A DNA stretch of 64,000 bases from JALZKA01 sp963715405. Its GTDB lineage: Bacteria > Actinomycetota > Thermoleophilia > Solirubrobacterales > 70-9. The position numbers and the translations under genes are program-made. The stretch spans positions 992,001 to 1,056,000 of the forward strand of contig OY970239.1 of the NCBI GenBank assembly GCA_963715405.1, in the 5' to 3' direction. Below, in pieces: positions 24,818 to 33,581 of the stretch (positions within the stretch are counted from its first letter, which is position 1; the number at the start of each line of letters is the position of its first letter). The notes beneath the pieces are model-generated. The model had not been told where the DNA came from. It did no database searches and was given only the letters and a program-made list of their open reading frames with translations.

Positions 24818-25204
24818 TCAGCAGGCCGCCTTCACGTGGTCCCAGGAGGCCACGCGGCCCGCGTGGTCGATGCGCAGGCCGACGACGTCGATCCGGATTC
24901 CCCCAAGCGGAGGCAACTCCGCGCGGTGCGCCCGAAGCCACGCTGCCGCGAGTGCTCTGAGCCTTCTCTGCTTCTTCGGTCCGACCATCTCGAGCATCGA
25001 GACCGGTCCGGAGCGAGCGCACGCGCGGCCGGTCTTTACCTCGACCACGACGAGCGTGCGCCCATCGAGGGCGATTACGTCGAGCTCGCCGCGAACGCCC
25101 TTGACGCGGGCGTTCCGGGCGACGATTTGCCACCCACGGCGCTGGAGCTCGCGGGCGACTATCCGCTCGCCCTCTCGGCCCAGGATTTGCCTCGACTCGG
25201 TCAT
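24818..25204 (-). CDS. YraN/UPF0102 family nuclease-like protein
   Basis: A 128-aa protein of the restriction-endonuclease-like fold: GREGERIVARELQRRGWQIV, GELDVIALDG and VVVEVKTG carry the E...D-ExK pattern. The family sits beside rnhB and comM in most bacteria; its function is unsettled. The ATG at 25204 was chosen over an upstream ATG (25264) because homology begins at MTESRQILGREGE and a TACGGT box ends exactly 6 nt before it. Confidence 0.88.
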   Translation of the reverse strand: MTESRQILGREGERIVARELQRRGWQIVARNARVKGVRGELDVIALDGRTLVVVEVKTGRACARSGPVSMLEMVGPKKQRRLRALAAAWLRAHRAELPPLGGIRIDVVGLRIDHAGRVASWDHVKAAC

Positions 25205-25210
25205 GAGCGG

Positions 25211-25302
25211 ACCGTAGGAGCCCTCGACGCGCGTGTGGTGCGCGGATTGGAGCGAATTCGCCACATCTCGCGCAACACACGCGCGTCGGCCCCACTTAGC
25301 GT
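25211..25302. promoter_or_regulatory. Divergent yraN/comM promoter region
   Basis: On the minus strand TACGGT (25216-25211) lies 6 nt before the yraN ATG. On the plus strand TAGCGT (25297-25302) lies 8 nt before the comM GTG. Both fit leaderless starts. Confidence 0.4.
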
Positions 25303-25310
25303 GGCCGCCG

Positions 25311-26837
25311 GTGATTGCGCGCGTTCAGACATTCACCCTGCTCGGCGTCGAGGCCTTCGAGGTGACGGTTGAAGTCGACGTTTCAAAGGGCCTCCCCTCG
25401 TTCTCCGTCGTCGGCTTGCCGGATACTGCGGTGCGCGAGTCGAGGGAGCGCGTTCGCTCTGCCGTCAAGAACTCGAACTTCGACTTTCCGGAGAAGCGAA
25501 TCGTCGCAAGCCTCGCGCCTGCGGACCTGAGGAAAGCTGGCCCAGGGTTCGATCTGGGCATCGCCGCGGGTGTGCTCGTCTCGGACGGGCAGCTCGCCGC
25601 GGACGCGCTCAACGGGTGCGCGATGGCGGCTGAGCTGGCCCTCGACGGCTCGGTGCGAGCCGTTCCCGGGGCGATCGCGATGGCTCAGCGAACGAGCGAG
25701 CTCGGGCTTGAGAAGATCGTGGTCGCCCGCGCCAGCGCGAGCGAGGCGGCGCTGCCGGCCGCATTGGGCGCTCGGGCCTGTCGCGTCGTTCCGATCGACT
25801 GCCTGCATGACTTGACCTATCTGGGGACTCCAGGCGAGCCGTCACACTCGCCACAGGATCTCGTCGCGACGGAGGCCGCCGTCCACGCCGGCGTCGACCT
25901 CGAGGAGCTTCGTGGCCAGCCAGCCCTTCGCAGGGCACTCGAGATCGTTGCCGCGGGAGGTCACGGCATGCTGATTCTCGGACCCCCGGGCGCCGGGAAG
26001 AGCCTCGCCGCGCGACGACTCCCCACGATCATGCCGCCGCTCTCAGACGCCGAGGCGATGGAGGTACTTCGCATCGCGAGCGCCTGCGGGCCGAACGGCT
26101 GGCACCCAAGTGGAGGAGGGCCACATCGCGCACGCCGTCCCTTTCGCGCGCCGCACCACACGATCTCCCCGGCCGGTCTGGTCGGAGGAGGAACGCCGCC
26201 GAGACCAGGCGAGGTGACGCTCGCCCACCGCGGCGTGCTCTTTCTGGACGAGCTTGGGGAGTTCTCCCGCAACTCGCTCGAGGCGCTCCGACAACCGCTC
26301 GAGGACGGCGAGGTGACCATCGCGCGCGTGCGCCACTCGGTCCGCCTGCCCAGCCGCTTCGTGCTGATCGCTGCCTCGAACCCGTGTCCCTGCGGCCATG
26401 GCGAGGACTCGAGCAAGTGCACCTGCTCGCCGCTTGCCGCCCGGCGATACCGCAACCGCATCTCCGGCGCGCTGGCGGACCGGATCGACATCTCGCTCAC
26501 GATCGAGCAACCCACACCTGAGGCATTGGCGGGCGAGGAGGGTGAGCCCTCGGCGCTCGTGCGCGAGCGCGTCGCGCAAGCCAGGCAAGCGGCGCTCTCG
26601 AGGCAAGGATGTGCCAATGCCGAGCTCGGCCCCAAGGCGCTTCGAGAGCACGTGCTGCTTTCGAAAGAAGCACGCAAAGAGCTCATGTCGGGCCATGCGA
26701 AGCTCGGCCTCTCCGGCCGCGGGCACGACCGTGTGCGCCGGGTTGCGCGCACGCTCGCCGACCTCGCCGGCCGTGACGAGGTGGCGGCCGAGGACATCGA
26801 TGGGGCGCTCGCCTTTCGCCGCAGAGGTGCCGTGTGA
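25311..26837 (+). CDS. comM: ComM/YifB family Mg-chelatase-like AAA+ ATPase
   Basis: Hexameric helicase that promotes branch migration during natural transformation in characterised species. The 508-aa protein has an N-terminal Lon-protease-like fold (VEVDVSKGLPSFSVVGLPDT), then Walker A LGPPGAGKSLAARRLP, HHTISPAGLVGGG, Walker B VLFLDELGEF, and a Cys pattern NPCPCGHGEDSSKCTC. GTG 25311 is the likely start. The stop overlaps dprA, so the two are coupled. Confidence 0.93.
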   Translation: MIARVQTFTLLGVEAFEVTVEVDVSKGLPSFSVVGLPDTAVRESRERVRSAVKNSNFDFPEKRIVASLAPADLRKAGPGFDLGIAAGVLVSDGQLAADALNGCAMAAELALDGSVRAVPGAIAMAQRTSELGLEKIVVARASASEAALPAALGARACRVVPIDCLHDLTYLGTPGEPSHSPQDLVATEAAVHAGVDLEELRGQPALRRALEIVAAGGHGMLILGPPGAGKSLAARRLPTIMPPLSDAEAMEVLRIASACGPNGWHPSGGGPHRARRPFRAPHHTISPAGLVGGGTPPRPGEVTLAHRGVLFLDELGEFSRNSLEALRQPLEDGEVTIARVRHSVRLPSRFVLIAASNPCPCGHGEDSSKCTCSPLAARRYRNRISGALADRIDISLTIEQPTPEALAGEEGEPSALVRERVAQARQAALSRQGCANAELGPKALREHVLLSKEARKELMSGHAKLGLSGRGHDRVRRVARTLADLAGRDEVAAEDIDGALAFRRRGAV

Positions 26838-27754
26838 GCGCGCCAACTGTGACATGCGGCTGGCGAATCAAGCGTGGGGAGGAGGGCTGGCCGGACTCAC
26901 TCGCCGAGCTTCCCGCTGTGGACGAAAGCGAGCCCGAGGTTCTCTACGGCGTAGGCAACTCTGCTCTTGTGAGCGAATTCGGTCCCGATCGGACGGTCAC
27001 GATCGTCGGATCCCGTCGCTCGGGCACGTACGGCCGAGAGGTTGCGAGAGACCTGGGGTTCGGCGCTGCATCCGCGGGCCTCCTGGTGGTGAGCGGAATG
27101 GCGCTCGGATGTGACTCATCGGCACACGAGGGCGCGCTCGACGCGAACGGCGCGACGATCGCGGTCCTTGGCGGTCCCGCGGATCAGCCCTATCCCAAAT
27201 CCAAGGAGCCGCTCTACCGCCGCATTCTCGCGGCTGGCGGTGCGATCGTTTCCGAGCAACCCTCGGGCACCGAGGTCCACCCAAGCTTCTTTCCGGCTCG
27301 CAACCGGATCATGGCCGCTCTCGCAGGCTGGGTCGTGATCGTCGAGGGCGCGCACCGGTCCGGCACCCAGCACACGGTCAAGCAGGCGGTCAAGCTCGGG
27401 CGAGAGGTCCTGGCCGTGCCCGGACCGGTCAACTCGTCGCTCTCCGAGCTTCCGAACCAGCTCCTCGCCGAAGGTGCGCCCGTCGTCCGCGACGCGCAGG
27501 ATCTCCTCGACCATGTGCTCGGCCCAGGCCAGACCCAGATCCGAAACGTCGGTCCCGAGCTCGAGCCGGAGCTGCACAACGCGCTCAGGGCGGTCGAGTC
27601 AGGAGCGGGGACCTGCGACGCGATCGCGGTGGTGCTTGAACTCGATGGCCACGCCGCCGCGGTCACGCTCGCGCGCCTGGAGCTGATGGGCTACGTCGCC
27701 GGAAGCGCCAGCGGGCGCTACTCGAGAACCCAGCTCATCCCGCCGGTACCCTGA
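26834..27754 (+). CDS. dprA: DNA-processing protein DprA
   Basis: Loads RecA on incoming single-stranded DNA in transformable bacteria. The 306-aa protein contains the Rossmann-like core: IVGSRRSGTYGREVARDLGF, VVSGMALGCDSSAHEGAL, VLGGPADQPYPKSKEPLY, FPARNRIMAALAGWVVIVEG and AVPGPVNSSLSELPN. A C-terminal winged-helix-like region follows. GTG start within the comM stop. Confidence 0.94.
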   Translation: MSAPTVTCGWRIKRGEEGWPDSLAELPAVDESEPEVLYGVGNSALVSEFGPDRTVTIVGSRRSGTYGREVARDLGFGAASAGLLVVSGMALGCDSSAHEGALDANGATIAVLGGPADQPYPKSKEPLYRRILAAGGAIVSEQPSGTEVHPSFFPARNRIMAALAGWVVIVEGAHRSGTQHTVKQAVKLGREVLAVPGPVNSSLSELPNQLLAEGAPVVRDAQDLLDHVLGPGQTQIRNVGPELEPELHNALRAVESGAGTCDAIAVVLELDGHAAAVTLARLELMGYVAGSASGRYSRTQLIPPVP

Positions 27755-27760
27755 CCGCCG

Positions 27761-28588
27761 ATGCCTGAGCCTCGTGTGCCGACCGTGATCTCGATCGCCG
27801 GCTCGGACTCCGGAGGCGGCGCCGGCATTCAGGCCGACCTCAAGGCGTTCGCGCGCTGTGGCGTCCATGGCACCACCGCGATCACCGCGCTCACGGCTCA
27901 GAACACGGTCGGCGTCGAGGCAGTCCACGCGATCCCGCCCGAGATGATCGTCGCCCAGGTTCGCGCGGTCGCCTCGGACATCGGCATCGACGCGGTGAAG
28001 ATCGGGATGCTCGGCGACGAGGCGACGGTCGGGGCGGTCGTGGAGGCGCTGGGCCTTGTCGGCGACGTTCCGATCGTGCTCGATCCGGTGATGGTCGCCG
28101 AGAGCGGCGCGTCCCTGCTCGACGCGAACGCGAAGGTGGCGCTGATCGAGCGGGTCCTGCCGCTCGTCACGGTCGTCACGCCGAATCTGCCCGAGGCACG
28201 CGAGCTGGCGGGAAGACGGGAGGGAGGCACCCAGCGCGAGCTCGGTGAGGCGATCCTCGCCCTCGGCCCCGATGCGGTGATCGTCACCGGCGGGCATACC
28301 GAGAAGGGAGCGGATGTCCTCGTGGACGCGAACGGGTACCTGGAGATCGAAGGTCCTCGCTTTGCGGACGGCGCCGCGCACGGATCGGGCTGTACGCACT
28401 CCTCGTCGGTGGCGGCGCTGTTAGCCCGTGGAATGGAGCTGGACGAGGCCGCGCGCTGGGCCCGCGAGATCGCGGCCGAGGCGGTCGGGCACGGCCTGCG
28501 CGAGATTGGCGAAGGCCCGGGGCCCGTGGACGTCCTGCGTGTTCGCCGCCGCGAGATCGAGCCGCCACGGCTCGACGGCCCCACCTAA
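27761..28588 (+). CDS. thiD: Hydroxymethylpyrimidine/phosphomethylpyrimidine kinase
   Basis: Phosphorylates HMP twice in thiamine synthesis. The 275-aa ribokinase-fold protein has ISIAGSDSGGGAGIQADLKA, GVHGTTAITALTAQNT, VLDPVMVAESG, and the anion-hole/catalytic GAAHGSGCTHSSSVAA. A TACCCT box (27747-27752) lies 8 nt before the ATG, at the end of dprA. No TPP riboswitch was recognised. The stop codon touches the hairpin that follows. Confidence 0.94.
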   Translation: MPEPRVPTVISIAGSDSGGGAGIQADLKAFARCGVHGTTAITALTAQNTVGVEAVHAIPPEMIVAQVRAVASDIGIDAVKIGMLGDEATVGAVVEALGLVGDVPIVLDPVMVAESGASLLDANAKVALIERVLPLVTVVTPNLPEARELAGRREGGTQRELGEAILALGPDAVIVTGGHTEKGADVLVDANGYLEIEGPRFADGAAHGSGCTHSSSVAALLARGMELDEAARWAREIAAEAVGHGLREIGEGPGPVDVLRVRRREIEPPRLDGPT

Positions 28589-28632
28589 GTGGTCGACGTT
28601 AAGCGTCTTCTACGCCCATAACGTCGACCACT
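28588..28632. terminator. 14-bp perfect hairpin after thiD
   Basis: AGTGGTCGACGTTA (28588-28601) pairs perfectly with TAACGTCGACCACT (28619-28632); a smaller GCGT/ACGC stem lies inside the 17-nt loop. It begins at the last base of the thiD stop. No U-tract follows, so it may be a factor-assisted terminator or a dispersed palindrome. Confidence 0.6.
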
Positions 28633-28689
28633 CGGAGAGTCCGGGGGGTGGCTCAGCGGCGATTTCGGTCCTTCATAGACTGACTCACG

Positions 28690-30387
28690 ATGAGCCAGGC
28701 AAACGGCGACACCACGACCGCGCTCCCGCGCCCGCGCTCTGCAGCCGTCTTCGACGGTCCCGATCGGGCTGCCGCCCGTGCCTACATGAAGGGCATCGGG
28801 TATGACGACGACGCGCTCAAGCGCCCGACGATCGGCATCGCCAACACCTGGATCGAGGCGATGCCGTGCAACTTCCACCTTCGCGGCCTCGCCGAGCACA
28901 TCAAGGCTGGAGTGCGGGCGGCCGGGGGCACGCCGATGGAGTTCAACACGATCGCGATCTCGGACGGGATCACGATGGGCACGGCCGGGATGAAGACCTC
29001 GCTCGTGAGCCGCGAGGTGATCGCGGACTCGATCGAGCTGACGGCGCGTGGATATCAGTTCGACGCTTTGGTCGCACTTTCGGCATGCGACAAGACGATC
29101 CCGGGCTGCGTGATGGCGCTCGCGCGCCTCGACATCCCATCCGTGATGCTCTACGGAGGCTCGATTGCGCCAGGCCGCTACAAGGGGCGCGACGTCACGA
29201 TCCTCGACGTCTTCGAGGCGATCGGCGCTCACAATGCGGGCACCATGACCGAGGAAGAGCTTCGAGATCTCGAGGACGTGGCAAGCCCCGGCGCAGGCGC
29301 CTGTGGCGCGCAGTTCACCGCCAACACGATGGCCTGCGCCTTCGAGGCGCTCGGCATCTCGCCGGGCGGCTCGGCGATGGTTCCCGCCGAGGAGGATTCG
29401 AAGACGACGGTTGCCGAGAAGATCGGCGAGCTCGTCTTGCAGGTCCTCGCCGAGGATCTTCGCCCCAGCCAGATCATCACAAGGGAGTCGCTCGAGAACG
29501 CGATCGCTTGTGTCTGCGCGTCCGGCGGATCGACGAACGCGGTCCTCCATCTCCTCGCCGTCGCGCGCGAGGCGGGGGTCGAGCTCGAGATCGACGACTT
29601 CGAGCGGATCTCCCAGAGGACGCCGCTTTACGCGGACCTCAAGCCAGGCGGCCGCTACGTCGCAACCGACCTCTTCGCGGCGGGTGGCGTGCCCCTCATC
29701 CTCAGCCGCCTCTCCGACGCGGGCCTTCTTCACCGCGATCAGATGACCGTGAGCGGCCGCACCGTGGGCGAGGAGGCCGACGACGTGTCAGAGACGCCCG
29801 GTCAGGACGTCGTCCGCGCCGTTGACGATCCGCTCAAGCCGCAGGGAGGCCTCGCGATCCTGCGCGGGAACCTCGCTCCCGACGGGGCGGTCGTCAAGGT
29901 CGCCGGGACCGAGCGCATGGGCCAGACCGGCCCGGCGCGGGTGTTCGAGCGCGAAGAGGACGCCTTCAGGGCCGTGAAGGACGACGACATCAAGGCGGGC
30001 GACATCGTCGTCATCCGGAACGAGGGCCCGACCGGCGGCCCGGGGATGCGCGAAATGCTTGCCGTGACCGCCGCGATCGTGGGTGCCGGCCACGGGAACG
30101 ACGTCGCGATGATCACCGACGGCCGCTTCTCGGGCGCGACCCGCGGGCTCATGATCGGCCACGTCGCACCCGAGGCCGTGAAGGGCGGGCCGATCGCCGC
30201 CATCCGCGAGGGAGACGAGATCACGATCGACGTCGAGGCTCGGACGATCGACGTTGCCCTGTCCGCCGGCGAGATTGCCGAGCGCATCCGTGCCTACGAA
30301 CCCCCGGAGCCCGAGTTCCGCTCGGGCGTGATGGCGAAGTACGCGGCCACCGTCTCGAGCGCCTCGGCCGGCGCGATCACGGTCTAG
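28690..30387 (+). CDS. ilvD: Dihydroxy-acid dehydratase
   Basis: Dehydrates 2,3-dihydroxy-isovalerate and -methylvalerate in branched-chain amino acid synthesis, using an iron-sulphur cluster. The 565-aa protein shows cluster cysteines in AMPCNFH, SACDKTIPGC and GACGAQFTANTMA. It also has ISDGITMGTAGMKTSLVSRE and, near the C-terminus, TDGRFSGATRGLMIGHV. A TAGACT box (28676-28681) lies 8 nt before the ATG. Other ilv genes are not in the window. Confidence 0.96.
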   Translation: MSQANGDTTTALPRPRSAAVFDGPDRAAARAYMKGIGYDDDALKRPTIGIANTWIEAMPCNFHLRGLAEHIKAGVRAAGGTPMEFNTIAISDGITMGTAGMKTSLVSREVIADSIELTARGYQFDALVALSACDKTIPGCVMALARLDIPSVMLYGGSIAPGRYKGRDVTILDVFEAIGAHNAGTMTEEELRDLEDVASPGAGACGAQFTANTMACAFEALGISPGGSAMVPAEEDSKTTVAEKIGELVLQVLAEDLRPSQIITRESLENAIACVCASGGSTNAVLHLLAVAREAGVELEIDDFERISQRTPLYADLKPGGRYVATDLFAAGGVPLILSRLSDAGLLHRDQMTVSGRTVGEEADDVSETPGQDVVRAVDDPLKPQGGLAILRGNLAPDGAVVKVAGTERMGQTGPARVFEREEDAFRAVKDDDIKAGDIVVIRNEGPTGGPGMREMLAVTAAIVGAGHGNDVAMITDGRFSGATRGLMIGHVAPEAVKGGPIAAIREGDEITIDVEARTIDVALSAGEIAERIRAYEPPEPEFRSGVMAKYAATVSSASAGAITV

Positions 30388-30394
30388 GACGCTG

Positions 30395-31282
30395 ATGGCC
30401 CGAAGCCGAAGCCCACTCGTCGACCTCGCCGACTCGAAGGAGCTGGTGCCGGCCGAGCGCCGTTCCGAGCTCATGTCCCCGATTGAGCCGGAGCGGACCC
30501 TCAACGACTGGGGCCGCTCCGAGCGGATCGAAGGCCTCATGGACCGCACGCTCGTCGAGTTCTTCTACCGCTACTGGTTCCGCGCGGAGGTCGAAGGGAT
30601 CGAGAACGTCCCGGCCGAAGGAGGCGCTCTTCTGGTCTCAAACCACGCGGGCGCTCTCCCGCCCGACGCAGCGATGATCGCGAAGGCAATCCGCGAGGAG
30701 CACTCGCGCCCGCGCGACCTGTATCTCACGGTCGAGCACTTCTTCAAGGGCTACCCGGGCTTCTCGATGCTGATCCCGAAGATCGGCGGCGTGGCTGCAC
30801 ACCCTGCGAACGTGCACCGGCTCCTCTACGACGAAGAACAGCTCGTCCTGGTCTTCCCCGAGGGGCGGAAGGGGACGGAAAAGCTCTACAAGGACCGCTA
30901 TCGCCTCCGCCGCTTCGGCCGTGGCGGCTTCGTGGAGGCCGCGATGCGCGCCGAGGCAAAGTTGGTGCCGCTCTGCGTCGTCGGTGCCGAGGAGGCGATG
31001 CCGGCGTTCGCGCAGGTGCCTCTCCTTCAGAAGCTGACCGGGCTCATCTACTTCCCGATCACCCCGACCTTCCCCTGGCTCGGACCGCTCGGGATGATGG
31101 GATACCTGCCGGCCAAGTTCAAAATCCGCTTTCTCGAGCCGATCGACACGGCCGAATTGGGCGGGCGTGAAGCCGCTCAGGACAAGGCGCTCGTCCAGAC
31201 CGTCGCGCAGGAGGTCCGCGCGCGGATCCAGGAGAACCTTCACGACATGCTCGGCAAGCGAAAGAGCGTCTGGTTCGGATGA
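30395..31282 (+). CDS. PlsC-like phospholipid/glycerol acyltransferase
   Basis: A 295-aa acyltransferase with LLVSNHAGALPPDAAM as the His-Asp active-site block, FPEGRKGTEKLYKDRYRLR as the substrate-binding block, and LVPLCVVGAEEAMP. The His-to-Asp spacing is longer than in classical HX4D enzymes. The gene is coupled (ATGA overlap) to the epimerase gene; a similar pair exists in mycobacteria (galE2-Rv0502). Acyl acceptor not determinable. Confidence 0.85.
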   Translation: MARSRSPLVDLADSKELVPAERRSELMSPIEPERTLNDWGRSERIEGLMDRTLVEFFYRYWFRAEVEGIENVPAEGGALLVSNHAGALPPDAAMIAKAIREEHSRPRDLYLTVEHFFKGYPGFSMLIPKIGGVAAHPANVHRLLYDEEQLVLVFPEGRKGTEKLYKDRYRLRRFGRGGFVEAAMRAEAKLVPLCVVGAEEAMPAFAQVPLLQKLTGLIYFPITPTFPWLGPLGMMGYLPAKFKIRFLEPIDTAELGGREAAQDKALVQTVAQEVRARIQENLHDMLGKRKSVWFG

Positions 31283-32364
31283 GCCGCGTTCTTGTCACCG
31301 GCCTCTCGACCTATTGGGGCGGGCGCCTCGCGCAAGCCCTCGAAGCATTCGAAGAGGTCGAGACGATCATCGGCGTGGACTCGATCGAGCCTCGGCTCGA
31401 GCTCGAGCGCACGGAGTTCGTGAAGGTCTCGACCCAGCATTCCCTGCTCGCGCGGATCGTGCGAGCGGCCAATATCGACACGGTCATCGATACCCGCCTG
31501 ACGGTGAACTCAGTGTCGGCGCGGCCGCGCGCCGCGCATGAGAACAACGTGATCGGGACGATGAACATCCTCGCCGCGTGCTCGGCAGAGAACTCGCCGG
31601 TCCGCCAGTTCATCTTCAAGAGCTCGGCCCACTACTACGGCTCCGAGCAGGACGACCCCGCCTTCTTCAAAGAGACGATGCTTCGCCCGCATCCGCCGCG
31701 AACCCCGCTCGAGCGCGACATCGTCGAGGCCGAGACCGCCGTGGCCGAGTTCGCCGAGAAGCGCCGGGACGTCGAGACCACCATCCTTCGCTTCGCGAAC
31801 GTGCTGGGGCCCGACGTCGACACGGCGTTCACGCGGATGTTCGACCTTCCCGCGGTTCCAATGGTGTTCGGGTTCGACCCGCGAATCCAGTTCGTTCACG
31901 AGGACGATGTCGTCCACGCCCTGGAGCACTGCGTCTTTCATGACACACCGGGTGTCTTCAACGTCGCCGCCGACGGGGTCCTGTCGCTGAGCGAGGCAGC
32001 CTCGGCCCTGGGCAAGCGAATCGTGCCGATCCTGCCTCCGTGGGGGACCGGCCTCGTCGCGGGGCCGCTCAGGAGCCTCGGGTTCAAGGTCCCCTCAGAG
32101 ATGCTCAACCTCATGCGCTTCGGGCGTGCGCTCGACAACCGGGCCTTCAAAGCCACCGGGTTTGAGTATGGGCACACCTCGCGCGAGACGGTCGCGAGGC
32201 TCGGCGAGCATCTGCGGCTCAATCCGGTTATGCGAGGCGTTGAAGGTGGCTACACCTACGAACGCGAAGTCGAGGAGTTCCTGCGCTGGAGCCCGCATGT
32301 CCAGCGCGAGCGCGGCGCCGAGAAGACCGGGGTCGAAGCGGACAGCGACCTGCTCGGCATCTAA
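31279..32364 (+). CDS. NAD-dependent epimerase/dehydratase (extended SDR)
   Basis: A 361-aa protein with a Rossmann start SRVLVTGLSTYWGGRLAQAL, where the glycine motif is altered relative to GxxGxxG. It also has NVIGTMNILAAC, FKSSAHYYGS (a Tyr but no clear YxxxK), and a C-terminal sugar-nucleotide-type half. Related mycobacterial proteins are annotated GalE2, yet substrate and even catalysis are unproven. Overlaps the acyltransferase gene by 4 nt; the pair probably acts on one envelope lipid or sugar pathway. Confidence 0.82.
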   Translation: MSRVLVTGLSTYWGGRLAQALEAFEEVETIIGVDSIEPRLELERTEFVKVSTQHSLLARIVRAANIDTVIDTRLTVNSVSARPRAAHENNVIGTMNILAACSAENSPVRQFIFKSSAHYYGSEQDDPAFFKETMLRPHPPRTPLERDIVEAETAVAEFAEKRRDVETTILRFANVLGPDVDTAFTRMFDLPAVPMVFGFDPRIQFVHEDDVVHALEHCVFHDTPGVFNVAADGVLSLSEAASALGKRIVPILPPWGTGLVAGPLRSLGFKVPSEMLNLMRFGRALDNRAFKATGFEYGHTSRETVARLGEHLRLNPVMRGVEGGYTYEREVEEFLRWSPHVQRERGAEKTGVEADSDLLGI

Positions 32365-32473
32365 ATCCGGCGCAAGATGCCGTGCGCAGCGGCAGTGGGG
32401 GATCTGAAAGGACGTTTGCGCCGTAAGCAGAAGGGGAGCGTCTATATGAACGTCTCCCTACCCTTCTGATCTG
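32365..32473. other. Leader region of the L,D-transpeptidase gene with two inverted repeats
   Basis: GGCGCAA near 32370 pairs with TTGCGCC near 32416. AGAAGGG (about 32429) pairs with CCCTTCT (about 32461), with further partly paired GAGCGTC/GACGTTC bases between. A TACCCT box at 32459-32464 stands 9 nt before the GTG start at 32474. No gene is seen. Confidence 0.45.
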
Positions 32474-33511
32474 GTGGGTCGCAAGCTCTACATCGCGATC
32501 GTGTTCGGCGTCGTCCTGCTCCTGGCAGGCGCAGTCGGTGCGTACGCATGGGACGCCTCACGCTCTGACGAGATCGCCGAGGGCATCACGATCGGCGGCG
32601 TAGACGTGGGCGGCATGACTAAAGATGAGGCTCAGAAAGCCGTCTCGAAGGTGTTGATCAAGCCCCTCGACGAAGACGTCACCGTCAACCACGAGGGCAC
32701 GAAGTACATCCTCTCCACCGAGAAGCTCGCCGTTCGCGCGGACTTGGGCGCGAGTGTTGAGAGCGCCCTTGACGCCTCCCAGGAAGGTGGCTTGCCGACT
32801 CGGCTCTGGCGTTATGCCACGGGCGGGGAAGTAGACGAGGCAATCGAGCCGAGAGTCGACTTCTCCGAGGAGGCGATCACCGAGTTCACTGGCAAGATCG
32901 CCGCCGACGTTAGGCAGGAGCCCGTCAACGCCTCCGTCGAGCCGACCGCCACATCGATCGAGCCGGTGAAAGAGCAGGTCGGATACGCGCTGCGCGAAGA
33001 GGACCTCCGAGAAAAGGTGACCGCCGCGGTCGTTTCGCCCACGGACCGGCCGATCAAGCCCAAGGTGGAGGCGGTCCAGCCCGAGGTCACCACAGCGGAC
33101 CTCGTTGATCAGTATCCGGTCTATCTGACCGTGAACCGCTCCACTTTCGAGCTCAAGCTCTGGGAGAACCTGGAGCTCTCGAAGACCTACACCGTCGCGA
33201 TTGGCGCCGCCGGGTTCGACACTCCGGCGGGCGAGTACGCGATCCAGAACAAGGCGGTCGATCCGGCGTGGAACGTTCCGGACTCCGACTGGGCGGGCGA
33301 CCTCGCGGGGACGGTCGTCCCGGGCGGCGCTCCGGACAATCCGCTCAAGGCGCGCTGGATGGGCATCTTCGACGGAGCCGGAATCCACGGCACCGACGAT
33401 GTCGGCTCGCTCGGAAGCGCGGCGTCGCACGGCTGCGTCCGCATGGCCGTTTCCGACGTGATCGAGCTCTACGACCAAGTCCCCGTCGGAACCCCCATCT
33501 ACATAGGTTGA
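32474..33511 (+). CDS. L,D-transpeptidase (YkuD) with N-terminal anchor
   Basis: Cross-links peptidoglycan stem peptides or attaches proteins. The 345-aa protein has one N-terminal transmembrane helix (YIAIVFGVVLLLAGAVGAYA), a VanW/PG-binding-type middle region with GGVDVGGMTKDEAQKAV, and a C-terminal YkuD domain from about 215. The catalytic motif is IHGTDDVGSLGSAASHGCVRM, with the nucleophile Cys near residue 319. Outer side of the membrane. GTG start. Confidence 0.92.
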   Translation: MGRKLYIAIVFGVVLLLAGAVGAYAWDASRSDEIAEGITIGGVDVGGMTKDEAQKAVSKVLIKPLDEDVTVNHEGTKYILSTEKLAVRADLGASVESALDASQEGGLPTRLWRYATGGEVDEAIEPRVDFSEEAITEFTGKIAADVRQEPVNASVEPTATSIEPVKEQVGYALREEDLREKVTAAVVSPTDRPIKPKVEAVQPEVTTADLVDQYPVYLTVNRSTFELKLWENLELSKTYTVAIGAAGFDTPAGEYAIQNKAVDPAWNVPDSDWAGDLAGTVVPGGAPDNPLKARWMGIFDGAGIHGTDDVGSLGSAASHGCVRMAVSDVIELYDQVPVGTPIYIG

Positions 33512-33581
33512 TGCCGTGCCGTTGGCGGCAGTTTCGTTGCGCGGGTAGGTAACGGCGCTGGGGGCCGGAAGATTGGTCCGT

